Part shown: positions 46,174-57,707 of the stretch, one piece after another | Numbering within the stretch: position 1 is the stretch's first letter | Layout: each line of letters starts with the position of its first letter | NCBI GenBank assembly: GCA_034096865.1 | Contig: JAWQFJ010001304.1 | Coordinates: 116,890-180,889, forward strand | Direction: 5' to 3' | DNA: 64,000 nucleotides | Source: Theodoxus fluviatilis | Taxonomy: Eukaryota; Mollusca; Gastropoda; Cycloneritida; Neritidae | Made by a program: the position numbers and the translations under genes | Notes under the pieces: model-generated | Database searches by the model: none | The model's input: only the letters and a program-made list of their open reading frames with translations | What the model was told of the DNA's origin: nothing

Positions 46174-47029
46174 CTGTGTTCTTGTAGCCTCCAATGGATA
46201 AATTCTCTCTTCATACACGGCCATTTGTTCCAAACTCTCTAACAAAAGTATGCTCTTAAAACAGAAAGCTGAACATTATTTTGAAGGTACTTCTGTATAT
46301 CTTTGTCAACCTGACCCAATCGAGGTGGGAATCTATGAAGGTGGTAGATGGTAGCACATCTTTGGTACATTGTGAGAGAGTTCTTACATTTTTCATTGCG
46401 ACTATGGGGAATCTGAAGTACGTTTCAAACATGATGTCGTAATATTGGCAGTACGAATAGGCTGCCCTGAAGAATAGAAACTAATCACAAACGCTCAGAA
46501 TATGAGGTCAAATTGAATTCTATGAAGCAAGGTGTCTCAAACTGAGAACCCATTTTGTCGGTAAAGTCTCGCAGCATGATGAAAGGAAAGTGGGCTGCCT
46601 TGCTATGGATGCAGTCGTTGCTGCGTGTAGAATAATCTCTTCCCATCGCAATCTCATCGGGTGGAATACACACACACACCATGTGGCTCTCGGGAAATGT
46701 TGCAGGTAAAGACAGTAAGAAAGACACTTGCATCTACAGTGTGACTTTTCACCCTCTGATATACGTTAAAAGCGCCTACTTTTACCCATTGGTCATAGGG
46801 TCATTCTAAACTCTTTTACAACAGCATTTCATCTCGATCAGGAGCACGCAGCCAGGCTTCGGACGACCGCTACAATGTTGTAAACCATTGCTGTGTTGGG
46901 TCCGGCTCTGGTTTGCTGTGCTTGGTGGTTCTAACCAAAGAATGAATGAATGCATAAACAAATGAATGAATATATGAATACAAAATGAATGAATAGATGA
47001 GGTTGTACGGCTTATCACTGTAATATCAT
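45475..47029. other. Unassigned, with (CA)n at 46123-46170
   Basis: No gene recognised. (CA)24 at 46123-46170 and a loose AATGAATG stretch at 46931-47000. Confidence 0.55.
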
Positions 47030-47180
47030 TCTTTGTATGCTATTCAAGGCCACTGACCACAAAAATCACTGGAGCTGGTTAAAGCAAGAGCATGTCAAAC
47101 AGCGATTTCCCTGGTTATTCTCCTTTTACGAATCGCGTGGGGAGACGTGGTGCCTAATCTTAACCCAGTGCACAGGGAAC
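47030..47180 (+). pseudogene. Possible zinc-finger transposon remnant, copy 1
   Basis: A plus-strand frame reads KATDHKNHWSWLKQEHVKQR then FPWLFSFYESRGETWC. 'K.FPWL.Y....G..WC..C' is the style of N-terminal zinc fingers in transposase-derived proteins, but the second half of the finger is not clear. The same DNA stretch recurs at 59670-59780 in a more decayed form, which supports a dispersed element. Confidence 0.4.
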
Positions 47181-47437
47181 GCCTCTAATCAACCACAGAA
47201 TAGTCGTGAAGTGACAGGTGTTGCTCTCTGCCAGAACAATGACCTTACAAAGATACTCTGGGGTTCTGACCTCCATATTTCTATAGCCTGTCTTGCCGAA
47301 AACTCTATTCCCAAATGTGCTTGCATTTCAAGTTTCACGTTGTTTCCATATCTGCCCCCGGTGAGGAAGAGCAGTTGCATGGTCAGCGTCTTTCTCAAGT
47401 ATGTGGCTTGAGGATCCGCGCAGCTTGGAACGTCCTG

Positions 47438-47592
47438 CCCACTGGCCACAAGCCATGACAGGATCAGACCCACTGGCCACAAGCCATGACAGGATCAGAC
47501 CCACTGGCCACAAGCCATGACAGGATCAGACCCACTGGCCACAAGCCATGACAGGATCAGACCCACTGGCCACAAGCCATGACAGGATCAGA
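47438..47592. repeat. 31-bp tandem repeat, five identical copies
   Basis: The unit CCCACTGGCCACAAGCCATG + ACAGGATCAGA is repeated exactly five times without a mismatch. Confidence 0.98.
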
Positions 47593-47940
47593 GGCGAAGC
47601 AGAAAGCATCGCGCCAAGAGGTCCAGTGTGTGTAGAACTTCCACGATCTGTCACCGCGCATGAGCATACCAGCCCGAAGTCGCTGGAACAGTTATCGAGT
47701 AAAAGCCAGCAAACATAGTCATGGAGCTACGTATTTGTAGTAAAGCGCACTTCCGTGCCGCCACAATTCCCAGCTAACAACAGCCTTCATTCTATCCTCT
47801 CACCAGACCCAGAACTACTTGCCATGGCATCTCGATCCCCATGCAGTACGCGGCTAACCCAGTGGTCACCAAACTGGGTCATCTCCACTAAACGAAATTC
47901 GAAATTTCCTCTAATCTGTAAGACATTTTCATTACTTAGA
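47593..47940. other. Unassigned
   Basis: No gene recognised. Confidence 0.5.
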
Positions 47941-47994
<54 letters not shown>

Positions 47995-48015
47995 TCGTGC
48001 GTGCGTGCGTGCGTG
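47941..48015. repeat. (GT)n/(GTGC)n microsatellite
   Basis: (GT)25 followed by GTGCGTGC repeats. Confidence 0.96.
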
Positions 48016-48283
48016 TGCGTGTACGCGCGCGCTTACGCCAGCAAACTTTTTACCCATTGTATGTGTTTGCAGGCTTTTCTTTTTAGATTATCTCTCCTAC
48101 AATCAAAATTGCTTATTAGTGTTTGGTAACCTTTGACGGACAGCCTTACTTCCTTCTTCAAGAGAGGGCTTATGAGCGTCGAAAGAACAACGTGCTCTCC
48201 TGTAGCAATAAAGGCAAACACAGATTACTCTTGCTCAGTGGGCAGTTCAGTCATTCCACCTCTGGCGAAATTGATAGGAGGAA

Positions 48284-48284
48284 A

Positions 48285-48331
<47 letters not shown>

Positions 48332-48513
48332 CAAACACAAGCACACGTACATACACACATAAACACAAACACACACACGCGCGCGCACACACACACACAT
48401 AAACACACATACAAACACATACATACACAAATACGTACACACAATCAACACACTCACACACACACACACACACACAAACACACAAGCACACAAGCACACA
48501 CAAGCACACACAT
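48284..48513. repeat. CA-rich compound microsatellite
   Basis: (CA)n interspersed with GCGCGC, ACATACA and ACACAAG blocks. Confidence 0.95.
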
Positions 48514-48628
48514 TAATCTGGCGAAGTCCCTCAGGAACTTGCCTCTTTCTTTCCGTGCCGCTGGGTGTGGAGTCCGAGACCAGAATCCAAGGTGGACCCT
48601 GCCAGAGAGGACAGCTTTATCCCATCCA

Positions 48629-48748
48629 GACGGGTTCAGGCACTTTGAAGATGATGGGTTCAGTTACTTTGAAGAAAATGGGTCAAGACACTGTGAGGAA
48701 GATAGATCAAGACACTGTGAAGCAGACGGGTCCAGCAAAGGCGAAGCA
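48629..48748 (+). repeat. 24-bp repeat, five copies, encoding an 8-residue repeat
   Basis: Five 24-bp units, each readable in frame as DGFRHFED, DGFSYFEE, NGSRHCEE, DRSRHCEA and DGSSKGEA, before a stop at 48758-48760. Units differ by about 20-40% in DNA but have no indels. The frame upstream runs back into the CA microsatellite, so no start can be chosen and a gene is not claimed. Confidence 0.6.
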
Positions 48749-48760
48749 GAAATAGGATGA

Positions 48761-49114
48761 AGCGTACGTGAGCGAACGTCACCTGAGCAGCCGAGTGACT
48801 ATGGCGGCCCAGAGCGGTTTTAACAGAGACAGTGGTGCGTCCGGGTACTGAAGTAAAGGTCGCTTTTGGGGCGCATGCGCAGGGAGTAAGTAACCTTCAA
48901 ACTGAGCAGATAAGCTAAGTCCAACGCAGGGTTTGGTGAAATCTAGGTGCACTTGAATCCCGAGTTTTAAGTAGCGACTGAGTCGGGCTGTCTGGGTCAC
49001 ACGTCACAGGTGTGTTGCCCATTTTGAAGTGTCGAGGTCGAGTCGCGTCCCGTTCAACACCATGGTTACTGTTTTTACTTGCTGCCTCCCTTGTAAATTC
49101 TTTCTTCCCTCCTT

Positions 49115-49161
<47 letters not shown>

Positions 49162-50129
49162 TCTCCTCCCCCCCCCCCTCCCCCCCTCCCCCCTCCTCTC
49201 TCTATCTCTCTCTCATTAAAAAAAGTCTTTCTGCTTTCTTCATTCCTTTCTTGCTCTCTCAGTAAAAAGCTTTCTGTCCTTCTTTGAGTCTATCTCTCTT
49301 TGGCAATCTATTTCTTTCCTCATTTTATTCATTAAAAAGAATGATCTATTTCCTTCTCTGTGTTTGTCTTTCTTTTCTGTCTTTTGAAACGTTTTAAGCA
49401 TTTCTGAAAACAGACACCAGAGAATTAGTCAGTGTCCATCTCATTTTGATTTCGGATTCATTTAATTAATCGGCTCATGAAGCACGCACTACTCATAATA
49501 TCTATTGATTATTCAGCACGGGAAAGAATTCAGTACCTGCATATTAAGTGATTGTGGTGTGAGTGTATGCCTCAGCGGAATGACACGGGGTGAATTCAAA
49601 CCGCAGGCTGACTCTAACAGAGACAGAAGTCAAACTGGAACACTTGTGGACTAAAAGTTCCTATTTTGCATAGGTAATAACAAGAGGATCTAAGTTGACA
49701 ATTAAGACGCAAGACTAACAAGAAGTTTGACGTTTGTTATTACTAGAAGTGATTATAGCAAATACCCATTAGTACCTGTACAGAGTTGTCCTATATGATT
49801 CTCTCTAAATGCATTGAACGTGTCAAATCTTGCAAATGGAAGGCTTAAATGGGGCATTGAAATTTCTTACGGCTAACCTACAGAAACGTTGCGTCGAGAT
49901 ATGATGTTGAAGTTCTAACTGGTAAAGGTGAGCTCAGCCTTGGACTGAGTGACTATTGAATTAAAGTCACAACGTGTGTGCATTAGTCAGTTACAAGAAA
50001 AGAAAACAACCAAATAAACAAAACCGAACCTGCCCCCCCCCCCCATCCCCACCCCCCACCCCTAAAAAAACAACAGCCGACCATCTGACTGACCAACCAA
50101 GCAAACAGCCTACTGACGAACATATTGAT
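48761..50129. other. Unassigned, with TC/C tract
   Basis: (CT)n followed by C-rich DNA at 49119-49215 and a C tract at 50033-50044. No gene recognised. Confidence 0.55.
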
Positions 50130-50154
50130 CGACGGAACCACCTGTCCATCCATC

Positions 50155-50207
50155 CAACCCAACCCAACCCAATCCAACCCAACCCAACCCAACCCAACCC
50201 AACCCAA
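50155..50207. repeat. (AACCC)n pentanucleotide repeat
   Basis: About ten CAACC units with one substitution (AATCC). Not the animal telomere repeat. Confidence 0.93.
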
Positions 50208-50754
50208 AACAGCATAAATCCCTCTACTCTAGAGCTGATGCGCCCGATAGGGTAGCATGGGGAAGAGATGTCAAAGTGCCAGGGTCGCCCGTTGAACTCG
50301 AAGCAACCACACGGCACAACCCCTGTGGGAGTTTGGCGGTCACCGGGGCGGACTGGCTGCTCATGGTTCGTGCATCCATACTTCCGCTCTGTGGACAACT
50401 TTCCCTCGCGCGACTGTTCATTTGCAGAAGTATGTGTCAATGACACATGCAGCATGAGACTCGGTTCTAGACTGATCAGGAACCGTGCCTTGCTCTGTGT
50501 GTGTTGTAAAATGCTGGAAAGATCAAAATCACCGTATAAGTTTCCAGCTATTTCGGCACCCGGGCCAAAATGCGTTGGAGAGTAGAGAGCGATTTTCGAA
50601 TGTCATTAGTGGAGATGCCCATGTGGGTGACCTCTGGATGAACCTCGCACTGGGAAAGGAGATGGGGTAGTTATTACTACCAGGTCAACAAAGAAACTTC
50701 AAGCGCGATGACTAACAGTCTTCAAAGGAAGAGCTCTTATCTCGGGGTTGGGAT

Positions 50755-51640
50755 GTGGTGTGGGTGGGCCACAACTGGATCATAGCCTCAGATGCCCATC
50801 AGTCCTCTGGAAATGGCCAGCCACACCTTGTAATGGTCTCTGACCTCTGTTTCGCCGAAGCGCGGACTAGGGGTGTCAAGCAAGAGAAACCCGATCACCT
50901 AAGCTCATGGTCTGGTCTCTCATATGCCATGGACAGCGCCCCTGGCTGCCTTTACATGAGCCCCGTATCCCCAGTGTTTCTCTTCCCCCAGATTAAACAG
51001 GATGCTCTTTCTGCTGCTTCTACCATAGCCCCCGGGAATTTGTGAATGGTCCCTTTGGGAGACCAAACTGTCAGCAGGCATTGTGAGCCGAGGAATCGAC
51101 AGATCCCATCGCCTCAATCTCTGCCGTGAGAACTGTGAACCCAAATCCACGTGATACGCCTTTGCCCTCTGTTTTGCTTCCCATATCATGGTCGAGTGTT
51201 TAACGCATCCGAATGGATGGGTTGACGAAGCCATTGGTGGTGAGGTGGTGGTCAGTCTCTTTGCCAGGACTGCGAAAAAGATCTTCCTCTCGATATTCAT
51301 CAAGGAAGTAGGGCAGAACTGGCTGATTTCCTTGGAGTCTTGCTCCTTTCAGGATAAAGTTATCCCCAGTCCTTCTCCACTCCTCGCAGATTACCCATCT
51401 ACTCCACGCTGTCTGGAACGCATTGACCAGCAGTTGACGTGTACCAGGACGTCTTTGGTACAGCACGAGCGAGATCTTATTCCGACCTGGGGCAGACTTC
51501 CAGCGTGTCTTCTAGATGATTTCGCCACTTCTCTGGACGTGGCCTCTCTCGAGATGACTTCACTCCTGGTTCACTGGGTCGGACCTGCCCTAGCTGCCCG
51601 CTCTGGTCAAGTAGGATTGGGTCAAGAAAAAAGGTGCGTT
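50755..51640 (-). pseudogene. LINE reverse transcriptase remnant, multiply frameshifted
   Basis: On the minus strand, fragments in order: PGRNKISLVLYQRRPGTRQL (about 51500-51440; 'SAPG.N.(V/I)(P/S)' RT block), VNAFQTAWSR, EEWRRTG, then MNIERKIFFAVLAKRLTT (about 51303-51250; 'N.E.KIFF.(V/L)(L/V)A.R(L/M)' block), TNGFVNPSI, and KHSTMIWEAKQRAK (about 51205-51160). The order matches reverse transcriptases of a LINE lineage common in aquatic animals, but at least two frame changes and stops separate the blocks. Past about 51130 only weak hints of the C-terminal part remain. The catalytic (F/Y)xDD was not identified. Confidence 0.7.
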
Positions 51641-52350
51641 TCTTTTAATTAATTGAGAGATGTAATGGCGCCCAAAAGAGCCCGACTACAGGCCCCCCTG
51701 TGGAGATGAATCAGTGTCCGCTCTTAGTGAAATAGTAAAGTAAAAATATGTATTCCATGGCTTTACTATTCAGCAGAACAGGTCCACAGATCACCCCTTC
51801 CACACAGAATTCCACTCCACACTCAAACCTCGCAGCCAAAGATTCCGTCCCACCAAAACACGTACAGACACCGGCGATCTTTTATACCCCAACTGCAGTA
51901 AATATTTTAAACTCTAACTATTCTATAACTGCAGTCTGATCCCAATCTCTTGCGATGCAGCCCTTTAACCTCCTTAAAAAAATTCCCTTGATTGTGACGT
52001 ACTGTGATGTTTAAGGACGTTTTGTTTGTACATATGATTATTTATTATTCTACCAGTGATCCGTAACTTTATTTTCCTTTTTGTGGATGAAGAAAGTAAA
52101 TGTTGTTATGTCATCTCTACGGCCGGTATTTTACCCCCCAAAAAGGTACATTAAACCGTGAATTACAAGAAATCATATTAGCTCGTTCAAATACTGCAAA
52201 TCTGACTATACACATCTTAGAATGTTTCAGAAATTGTATAATTCTTGCTGAAATGATAAATTTCTCCCTCTCTCTTTGTACTTTGCTCAAATATTTTTCT
52301 AAAGAGCTGAATGTGTTGTTCGTCCGTCGAGTCGACGAGGACCACTCTAG
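51641..52350. other. Unassigned
   Basis: No gene recognised. It may include 3' flanking sequence of the LINE end at 52351. Confidence 0.5.
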
Positions 52351-52578
52351 TCATCTGGGTTTCTGGGACTGGCTCTGTCTGTGCGTGCGCAGATGGCTGA
52401 TGAGGCCGATCCTGACACGGAAGGTTCTGGGACAAAATGGACACGGGACGAGTGGGACATCTCCAGGAGGGCTGACAAAACGGGCTTTTCGGGCTTGTCG
52501 CTTCCTTTCTGCGGCGCTGGTCCTGTTGGCTTCACATGTTTTAGCGCCTTTGTAGATGGAAGAGCGCCAGGTGGCTGG
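52351..52578 (-). pseudogene. LINE ORF2 C-terminus with C2H2 zinc finger
   Basis: A minus-strand frame from about 52578 to the stop at 52353-52351: ATWRSSIYKGAKTCEANRTS, a basic AAERKRQARKAR segment, then VPCPFCPRTFRVRIGLISHL RTHRQ. 'DR..WR.....G...FE..R...A..KR..RK' plus a terminal 'C..C...(F/C)..(R/K)IGL.SH.R.H' finger is the standard end of one LINE lineage in aquatic animals. An in-frame stop just upstream marks truncation or decay. It is on the same strand as the RT remnant at 50.8-51.6 kb but lies 5' of it, so it is a separate copy. Confidence 0.75.
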
Positions 52579-53139
52579 CTCTATTCACTGCGGAGTGTTC
52601 CCACGTTGAGGTAAGTGATTTATTGCAATTATCATCTGCTGTATGCATTATGTATGTAGTTTGCAGAATTAGTAATGCAAGCCGCCGAAAGTTGAAAACT
52701 CCTATTTGTTGTTATTCTCGCCAGCGTCAAAACACACGGAAAAGGGGGGACGTAACTCTAAATCCGTACCTCCCTCCGTGGATAGCAAAAATAGCGGAGT
52801 GCGCGGTCTTAGTAATGTAAGGTCTTTGGACGTACGTCGTCGTGCGCGTTCGGCACTCAGAAATCGCTTTCACTAGTTTCAGACACTAAAATGAACTCAT
52901 CTTCATAGCGTCAGGCCTGGCTAGCAAAAAATAATGCCTGAATGAAGTGTACAGGCTATGGATGAGTAGTTTTGGTTTCCCTGGAGGAAATTTGCGCTCC
53001 CAATGCGCTTTCTAGATTCTTTTTTGTTTCTTGATCAACGGCCTAATGTAATCTACAAAGGCTGAAAGTGAAAGGCCGAAAAGCTTCCTTCCGTCGTTCC
53101 TTCATTATTTCATCCTTTCATTCATTCTTTCATCATTTT
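52579..53139. other. Unassigned
   Basis: No gene recognised; a (TTCATT)-like stretch at 53098-53140 precedes the TAC array. Confidence 0.5.
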
Positions 53140-53145
53140 TCTATG

Positions 53146-53219
<74 letters not shown>

Positions 53220-53263
53220 GACTAAGTGTCCGGAAATGTTGCCGATAACGACCATTTCAGCAT

Positions 53264-53332
<69 letters not shown>

Positions 53333-53400
53333 CACTACTACTACTGCTGCTGCTGCTGCTACTACTACTACTGCTACTACTACTACTACTACTACTACTA

Positions 53401-53912
53401 CAGTAGTCGCCGCTTATAAAACACGCGGTTAATAAAAACAGCCGTTTTTTAAATACAGTTGGTCCGGTCCGAATTTACCACTATATAACCTATGTAAAAT
53501 TCCGCCGGTTAATAAATACAGGCGCCGTTTAATAAAAACACTTTCTGTTCTTTTTCTCGCTGTTCGGAGGGTCAGAGTCGATCTCTGGTTGTGAATTCTT
53601 GTCAGCAGACCGTTAAATGACAACTAAAGACGCTTCAGCGTTTGTGTGAACAGTGATTACACCCTTGTTAGCAAACCGTCAGATGTCAATTCAACACTGT
53701 CTAGTCTCGCTGGATAAGCAGTGAAACAGAAAATGGCTTTAACTTCAGCTCCAAAGAAAAGAAAAAGAACAGAAATGACACCCAAAGACAAAGTGGACTT
53801 GCTTGATAGCTACTGATGGATATGTTCAACACGCAAACGGTTAATAAAAACGCCGCTTATTAAAAACACTTTTGTTCGGTCCCAATGTGTTTTTAATAAG
53901 CGGCGACTACTG
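53401..53912 (+). mobile_element. pogo/Tigger-like non-autonomous element
   Basis: 512 bp with inverted ends CAGTAGTCGCCGCTTAT ... ATAAGCGGCGACTACTG, flanked by TA on both sides (53399-53400 and 53913-53914), the Tc1/mariner superfamily target duplication. Subterminal copies of GGTTAATAAAAAC recur in the interior. A short frame at 53733-53816 starts MALTSAPKKRKRTEM and continues TPKDKVDLLDSY before a stop. This matches the very beginning of the CENP-B-type helix-turn-helix of pogo transposases, so the element is an internally deleted derivative. Confidence 0.85.
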
Positions 53913-53976
<64 letters not shown>

Positions 53977-53977
<1 letters not shown>

Positions 53978-54893
53978 GTTGTTGGCATCCGTCAGTCTCG
54001 TGAGACTATGGAGTGTGCGCCAGGTTTGGTCAGTCCGGGGTTGAGCGGCAGCGTGCTCTGTGGCTGTAGAGCCCGATCCTTGAGCCGCATGCTCTGTTGC
54101 ACTTGTCGCAAGTGAAGTCTTGGCGTGGCACTGTAGATGCCGACGCTATTCTCTGTCGTCTGCGTTCTCTCCTCTCCTCCCACTGCTCCCGTCTCCTCCT
54201 CTCGCTGGCCTGGATGCCAGTCTTGACGGCGTGTCTCCAGCTGTTGCGGTCAGCGGCCACCGTTTCCCAGTCTGCTGGGTTGATGCCTCCCGCCGTCATG
54301 TCACGTTTACAAACGTCCTTGTAGCGGAGGAGAGGTCTTCCTGCAGGTCTGGATCCCGTGGCGAGCTCGCAGTACAGCACATCTTTGGGTATTCGGCCGT
54401 GGTCCATCCTCCTGACGTGGCCCAGCCATCTAAGTCGTCTCTGGCTGAGCATGGCGAACATGCTGGGAATACCTGCTTGCGCCAGTATGTCCTTGTTGGG
54501 GATGCGGTCTTGCCAGCTGATGCCCAGGATCCTTCTGAGGCAACGCATGTGAAAGGTGTTGAGCCGGCGTTCTTGGCGGGAATACAGGGTCCACGCTTCG
54601 CTTCCGTAAAGGAGCGTGCTGAGAACACAGGCCTGGTAGACTTTCATCTTGGTGTTTGTTGTCAGCATGGAGTTGTCCCAGACACGCTTTCCGAGGCGGG
54701 CCAGTGATGTTGCGGCTTTGCCAATGCGCTTGTTTAGTTCGGCGTCCAGAGACAAGTTGCTTGAGATGGTGGAGCCCAGGTATGTAAACTCCTCCACCAC
54801 CATAAGGGTGTGATCGCCGATGGAGATGCTGGGAGCGGTACTGACATCCTGACCCATGACTTCGGTCTTCTTGATGTTGATGGTCAGAGCGAA
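53977..54893 (-). pseudogene. LINE reverse transcriptase C-terminal region with terminal zinc finger
   Basis: A minus-strand frame open for about 290 residues from ALTINIKKTEVM (54893) to the stop near 54030. In order: EFTYLGSTISSN, the KVYQACVLSTLLYGSEAW 'thumb' region, RR.L.RILGISWQDRIPN, RRLRWLGHVRRM, RRREQWEERRERRRQR, and a terminal CDKCNRACGSRIGLYSHRAR zinc finger. It lacks the catalytic xxDD part (5'-truncated exactly at a (TAC)n block). The short 3' UTR has a hairpin, AGTCTCGTGAGACT (53994-54007), and runs into (TAG)n as read on the minus strand. The frame is intact, so this copy is comparatively young. Confidence 0.88.
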
Positions 54894-54953
<60 letters not shown>

Positions 54954-55757
54954 CCAGAACATTTATAGAAGGCAATTTTATCATTAAAAGTCTTAAAATA
55001 TATGGCAGTGTCCAAAATGTCAAACGTCTTCAGAAGACACCATATGGGTTATTCTCTGCTGCACAAGCAGATCTACACTACAGGTGTGGTAAGATAGAAC
55101 AGAATGATGTCCACGACGATAACGGATAAGATTATTTTTCTCTGAGTTGCAGGAAATGCTGCACCTGCGCAAGGACCACAGTTGACGCATCTGAAAGCAC
55201 GTACAAAGTGCAGCCGGAAGTCGATTCCATTTTCCACATGATCTTTCTCAAGGAAAACTTTCGTCTTGTACTTGTTCACGTTGGTATTTAAATGCAATGA
55301 TTAACAACAACAACAACACCAACAACAAGAACAACTACAATAAGGATGGTGTCTGTCATATTTTCACCGCAACAACTACAACAAAAAAAACTTTTCCCTC
55401 ATTACAACAACAACAGCAACAAAACTACCTGAAGTAAAGTTTATTTTTCACCAAAACTTTTGTATTTTATACTAGCCTCTTAGTATCTAGCGTGTCGGCC
55501 TCGTCTCCTCAGGAATTCATTAATGCCTCGTCGCATTCCGAGAAACAGCATCCTGTTAAGGGTGGCATCCATCCGGTGGCACTTTTCTTTAAGGCACTGG
55601 AGAAGTTAGGGCAGTGTTGTGTCAGACACGTGATAGGCGTCACGAACTCTTCGACCAAGTTAGTCCCACAGACCCTCTAAGATACCACACCTCTACCTCC
55701 ATCGGTGGTAGACCTGTATGCAACCTTCGTTTTGCAGGTGATATTGACTGACTCAGT
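54954..55757. other. Unassigned, CAA-rich in part
   Basis: Loose AACAACAAC runs at 55303-55420. No gene recognised. Confidence 0.5.
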
Positions 55758-55826
55758 TAAGGGGTGGGGAGGGGGGAGGGGGAGGGGGTAGGGGGGAGGG
55801 GCGGAAGGGGGTAGGGGGGAGAGGCA
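55758..55826. repeat. G-rich tract
   Basis: GGGGAGGGGG-type repeats over about 70 bp; could form G-quadruplexes in vitro (inference). Confidence 0.85.
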
Positions 55827-56166
55827 ATAACAATGAACTCCAAGATCTCATCAATAGCTTTTTTACAAGAGCCAGTGCATATGGCATGGGCGTCAGCACA
55901 GAAAAAGCCAAGGTCATGGTGAACAGCGCAAAAAACATCAGTGCCAACATAACCATGAATACAGAATAGTGAGCCTCTGGAAGAACTGTTCAGCTTCAAA
56001 TTTGGGGTGGAGGTGTTGGAAAATGGGGTTGGGGTGGGGGAAGCTGTTGTTTTTGGTGATGACTAAACATGACAAATGGTTTTTTAAGCCACACAGTTTT
56101 CCGCATCTTCCTCTCCATCGCAACAATCTCGCTATGCTAACATCATATTCCTCGCCATTGTTATCC

Positions 56167-56223
<57 letters not shown>

Positions 56224-56335
56224 ACATCATCATCATCATCATTGTCGTCGTCGTCGTCGTCGTCATCATCATCTTCCAATACTACCATCACCACCGTCAC
56301 TACCACCACCACCACGTCATCATCGTCGTCGTAGG
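56167..56335. repeat. (ATC)n/(GTC)n/(ACC)n trinucleotide mosaic
   Basis: A register of three is kept through ATC, GTC, ATC, ACC and GTC blocks; similar style to the longer mosaic at 25986-26633. Confidence 0.93.
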
Positions 56336-56380
56336 CCATTTGCCATTCGGGCTGACGGGTGGAGAGGCTAATATGGGACA

Positions 56381-56596
56381 CTAGCGCGACCAGGCGCGTT
56401 GCTGAGCCTACCTAGTTGGCGAATAATAGACCGGTGTCAACATGTGTCAAACATTTTACTGCCTTTATTTCTACTTTCATCTTGTTGACGCCAGCCTAAT
56501 TCTCGCAAGACCTTGCAAGGTTCCTAGCGAAAGTAACGCGCCTCTGCAGACCTAACTCGCGTGTCGCGAGCAGGTTGCTAGCGGTGAAAGAGTTAA
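56381..56596. repeat. Fold-back family copy 3
   Basis: Left half CTAGCGCGACCAGGCGCGTT ... CCGGTGTCAACATGTGTCAA and right half TTGTTGACGCCAGCCTAATT ... CTAGCGAAAGTAACGCGCCT form decayed inverted arms around TTTACTGCC. The right end runs to GCTAGCGGTGAAAGAGTTAA, which resembles the TTAA+CTC ends of the TTAA elements. Confidence 0.7.
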
Positions 56597-57707
56597 TGTT
56601 GGTGGTGGCGGATGTGTGTGTGTATGCGTAGTGTGTTTGTGATGCGTTGTCACGTGCCTAGTCTGTGCGGTTCTCGTTCCGCGTGCGAATGGACGGGGTG
56701 AGCGAGCTCGGTGCGGTTTTAGCACGTGAATTTGTGGGAAGAAGAGTTTGCCGGCGATGCTCATGTTTTCTTTTGGGGGCGAGGGTTTTGTATTGTCAGT
56801 CGCTGATTTATGGGCGCGAAGGCAACCTCGCTCTTGGGAGTGTTGCAGGAAGCGTGGCGTGACTGCTGTCAGCCCGGTGTGTGGCGTGGCTTATGTCAGC
56901 CCAGTAGAGTTAGAAGACTATTTTGTCTTTGTTTGGTGTAGACCAACGGAATTCTTCACCAGGGAAAGGACGGGGTGCTTTCATGTGAGTATTGGTTGTG
57001 TGTAAACTTCTTTGTGTAGTTTTTTGTTGGGTTGTGAGTTAGTTGGTTTAGGAGCGGGTGGGAAGTTTGGATAGGATTGGAATTGTATAACAGTGGTTTT
57101 GTCGTTCCTTATTATTGCTTTGGTTGTTCTCACCGCGCATTATTTAAATCAGTTCATGGTAGGGTTGTTGTTTCGATTTGTGTATTTGCATAAAGGTTAA
57201 GATGGCGGAATGACCCTAGTTTTTGTGAAAGGCTACGGCATTGTTTGATTGAAGGCCGTCATAATTCTGGCGGTGAAGTATTTGTGATTTGTGTGCAAAG
57301 TCGTATGATATGGTTGCTAATTCTGGCGGTGAAGTATTTGTGATTTGTGTGCCAGGTATTATATGATTGCTAATTCTGGCCGTTTAGGCCTGGGATGTTG
57401 TTTAAGTTGCATGGCTCTACGACCCGCACCAACCAAGTTGTCGATGTCCTGCATCGCTGTCGTCCCCATTCCCAGTCCTCGATGCTCCTCACTGTTGTCG
57501 GCGTCGCCGAAGGTCCCCACTACTCTTCATAGCTGTCGACAGCGAAGGTTCCCAGCGGCACTCATCAACTGGAGCCTACCTGACCAAGGGAGGACCGACG
57601 GTTGTGGGCACCTTGTGTCCGCCGTTCCCCGTTCTGCGACTTGACGCAGAGGGAGGCCATGAGACGGGGGGTGATCGGGTCGTAAGGGGTTTTGGGTTCT
57701 TGAAAGG
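56597..57707. other. Unassigned, G/T-rich
   Basis: Moderately GC-rich sequence with CpGs around 57400-57650. A duplicated phrase GCTAATTCTGGCGGTGAAGT (57263-57345) recurs. No gene recognised. Confidence 0.5.

Larger units (their letters stand above)
53142..54953. repeat. (TAC)n array, broken by a pogo-like element and a LINE 3' end
   Basis: (TAC)n blocks at 53142-53219, 53265-53400, 53913-53976 and 54894-54953. The first two are separated by a 45-bp spacer; the others by the elements at 53401-53912 and 53977-54893. Within the second block is a (TGC)5 run. Confidence 0.95.

Noticed and set aside
50155..50207. Interstitial telomere-like repeat (AACCC)n
   Set aside because: The animal telomere complement is CCCTAA; the unit here is AACCC without T, so it is an ordinary pentanucleotide repeat.
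50268..51045. Plus-strand frames of about 100 residues
   Set aside because: No motif or splice support, and partly antisense to the reverse-transcriptase remnant.
53068..53406. Poly-Thr / poly-Leu plus-strand frames
   Set aside because: (TAC)n array translations.
54120..54707. 195-residue plus-strand frame
   Set aside because: Antisense shadow of the LINE reverse-transcriptase region on the minus strand.
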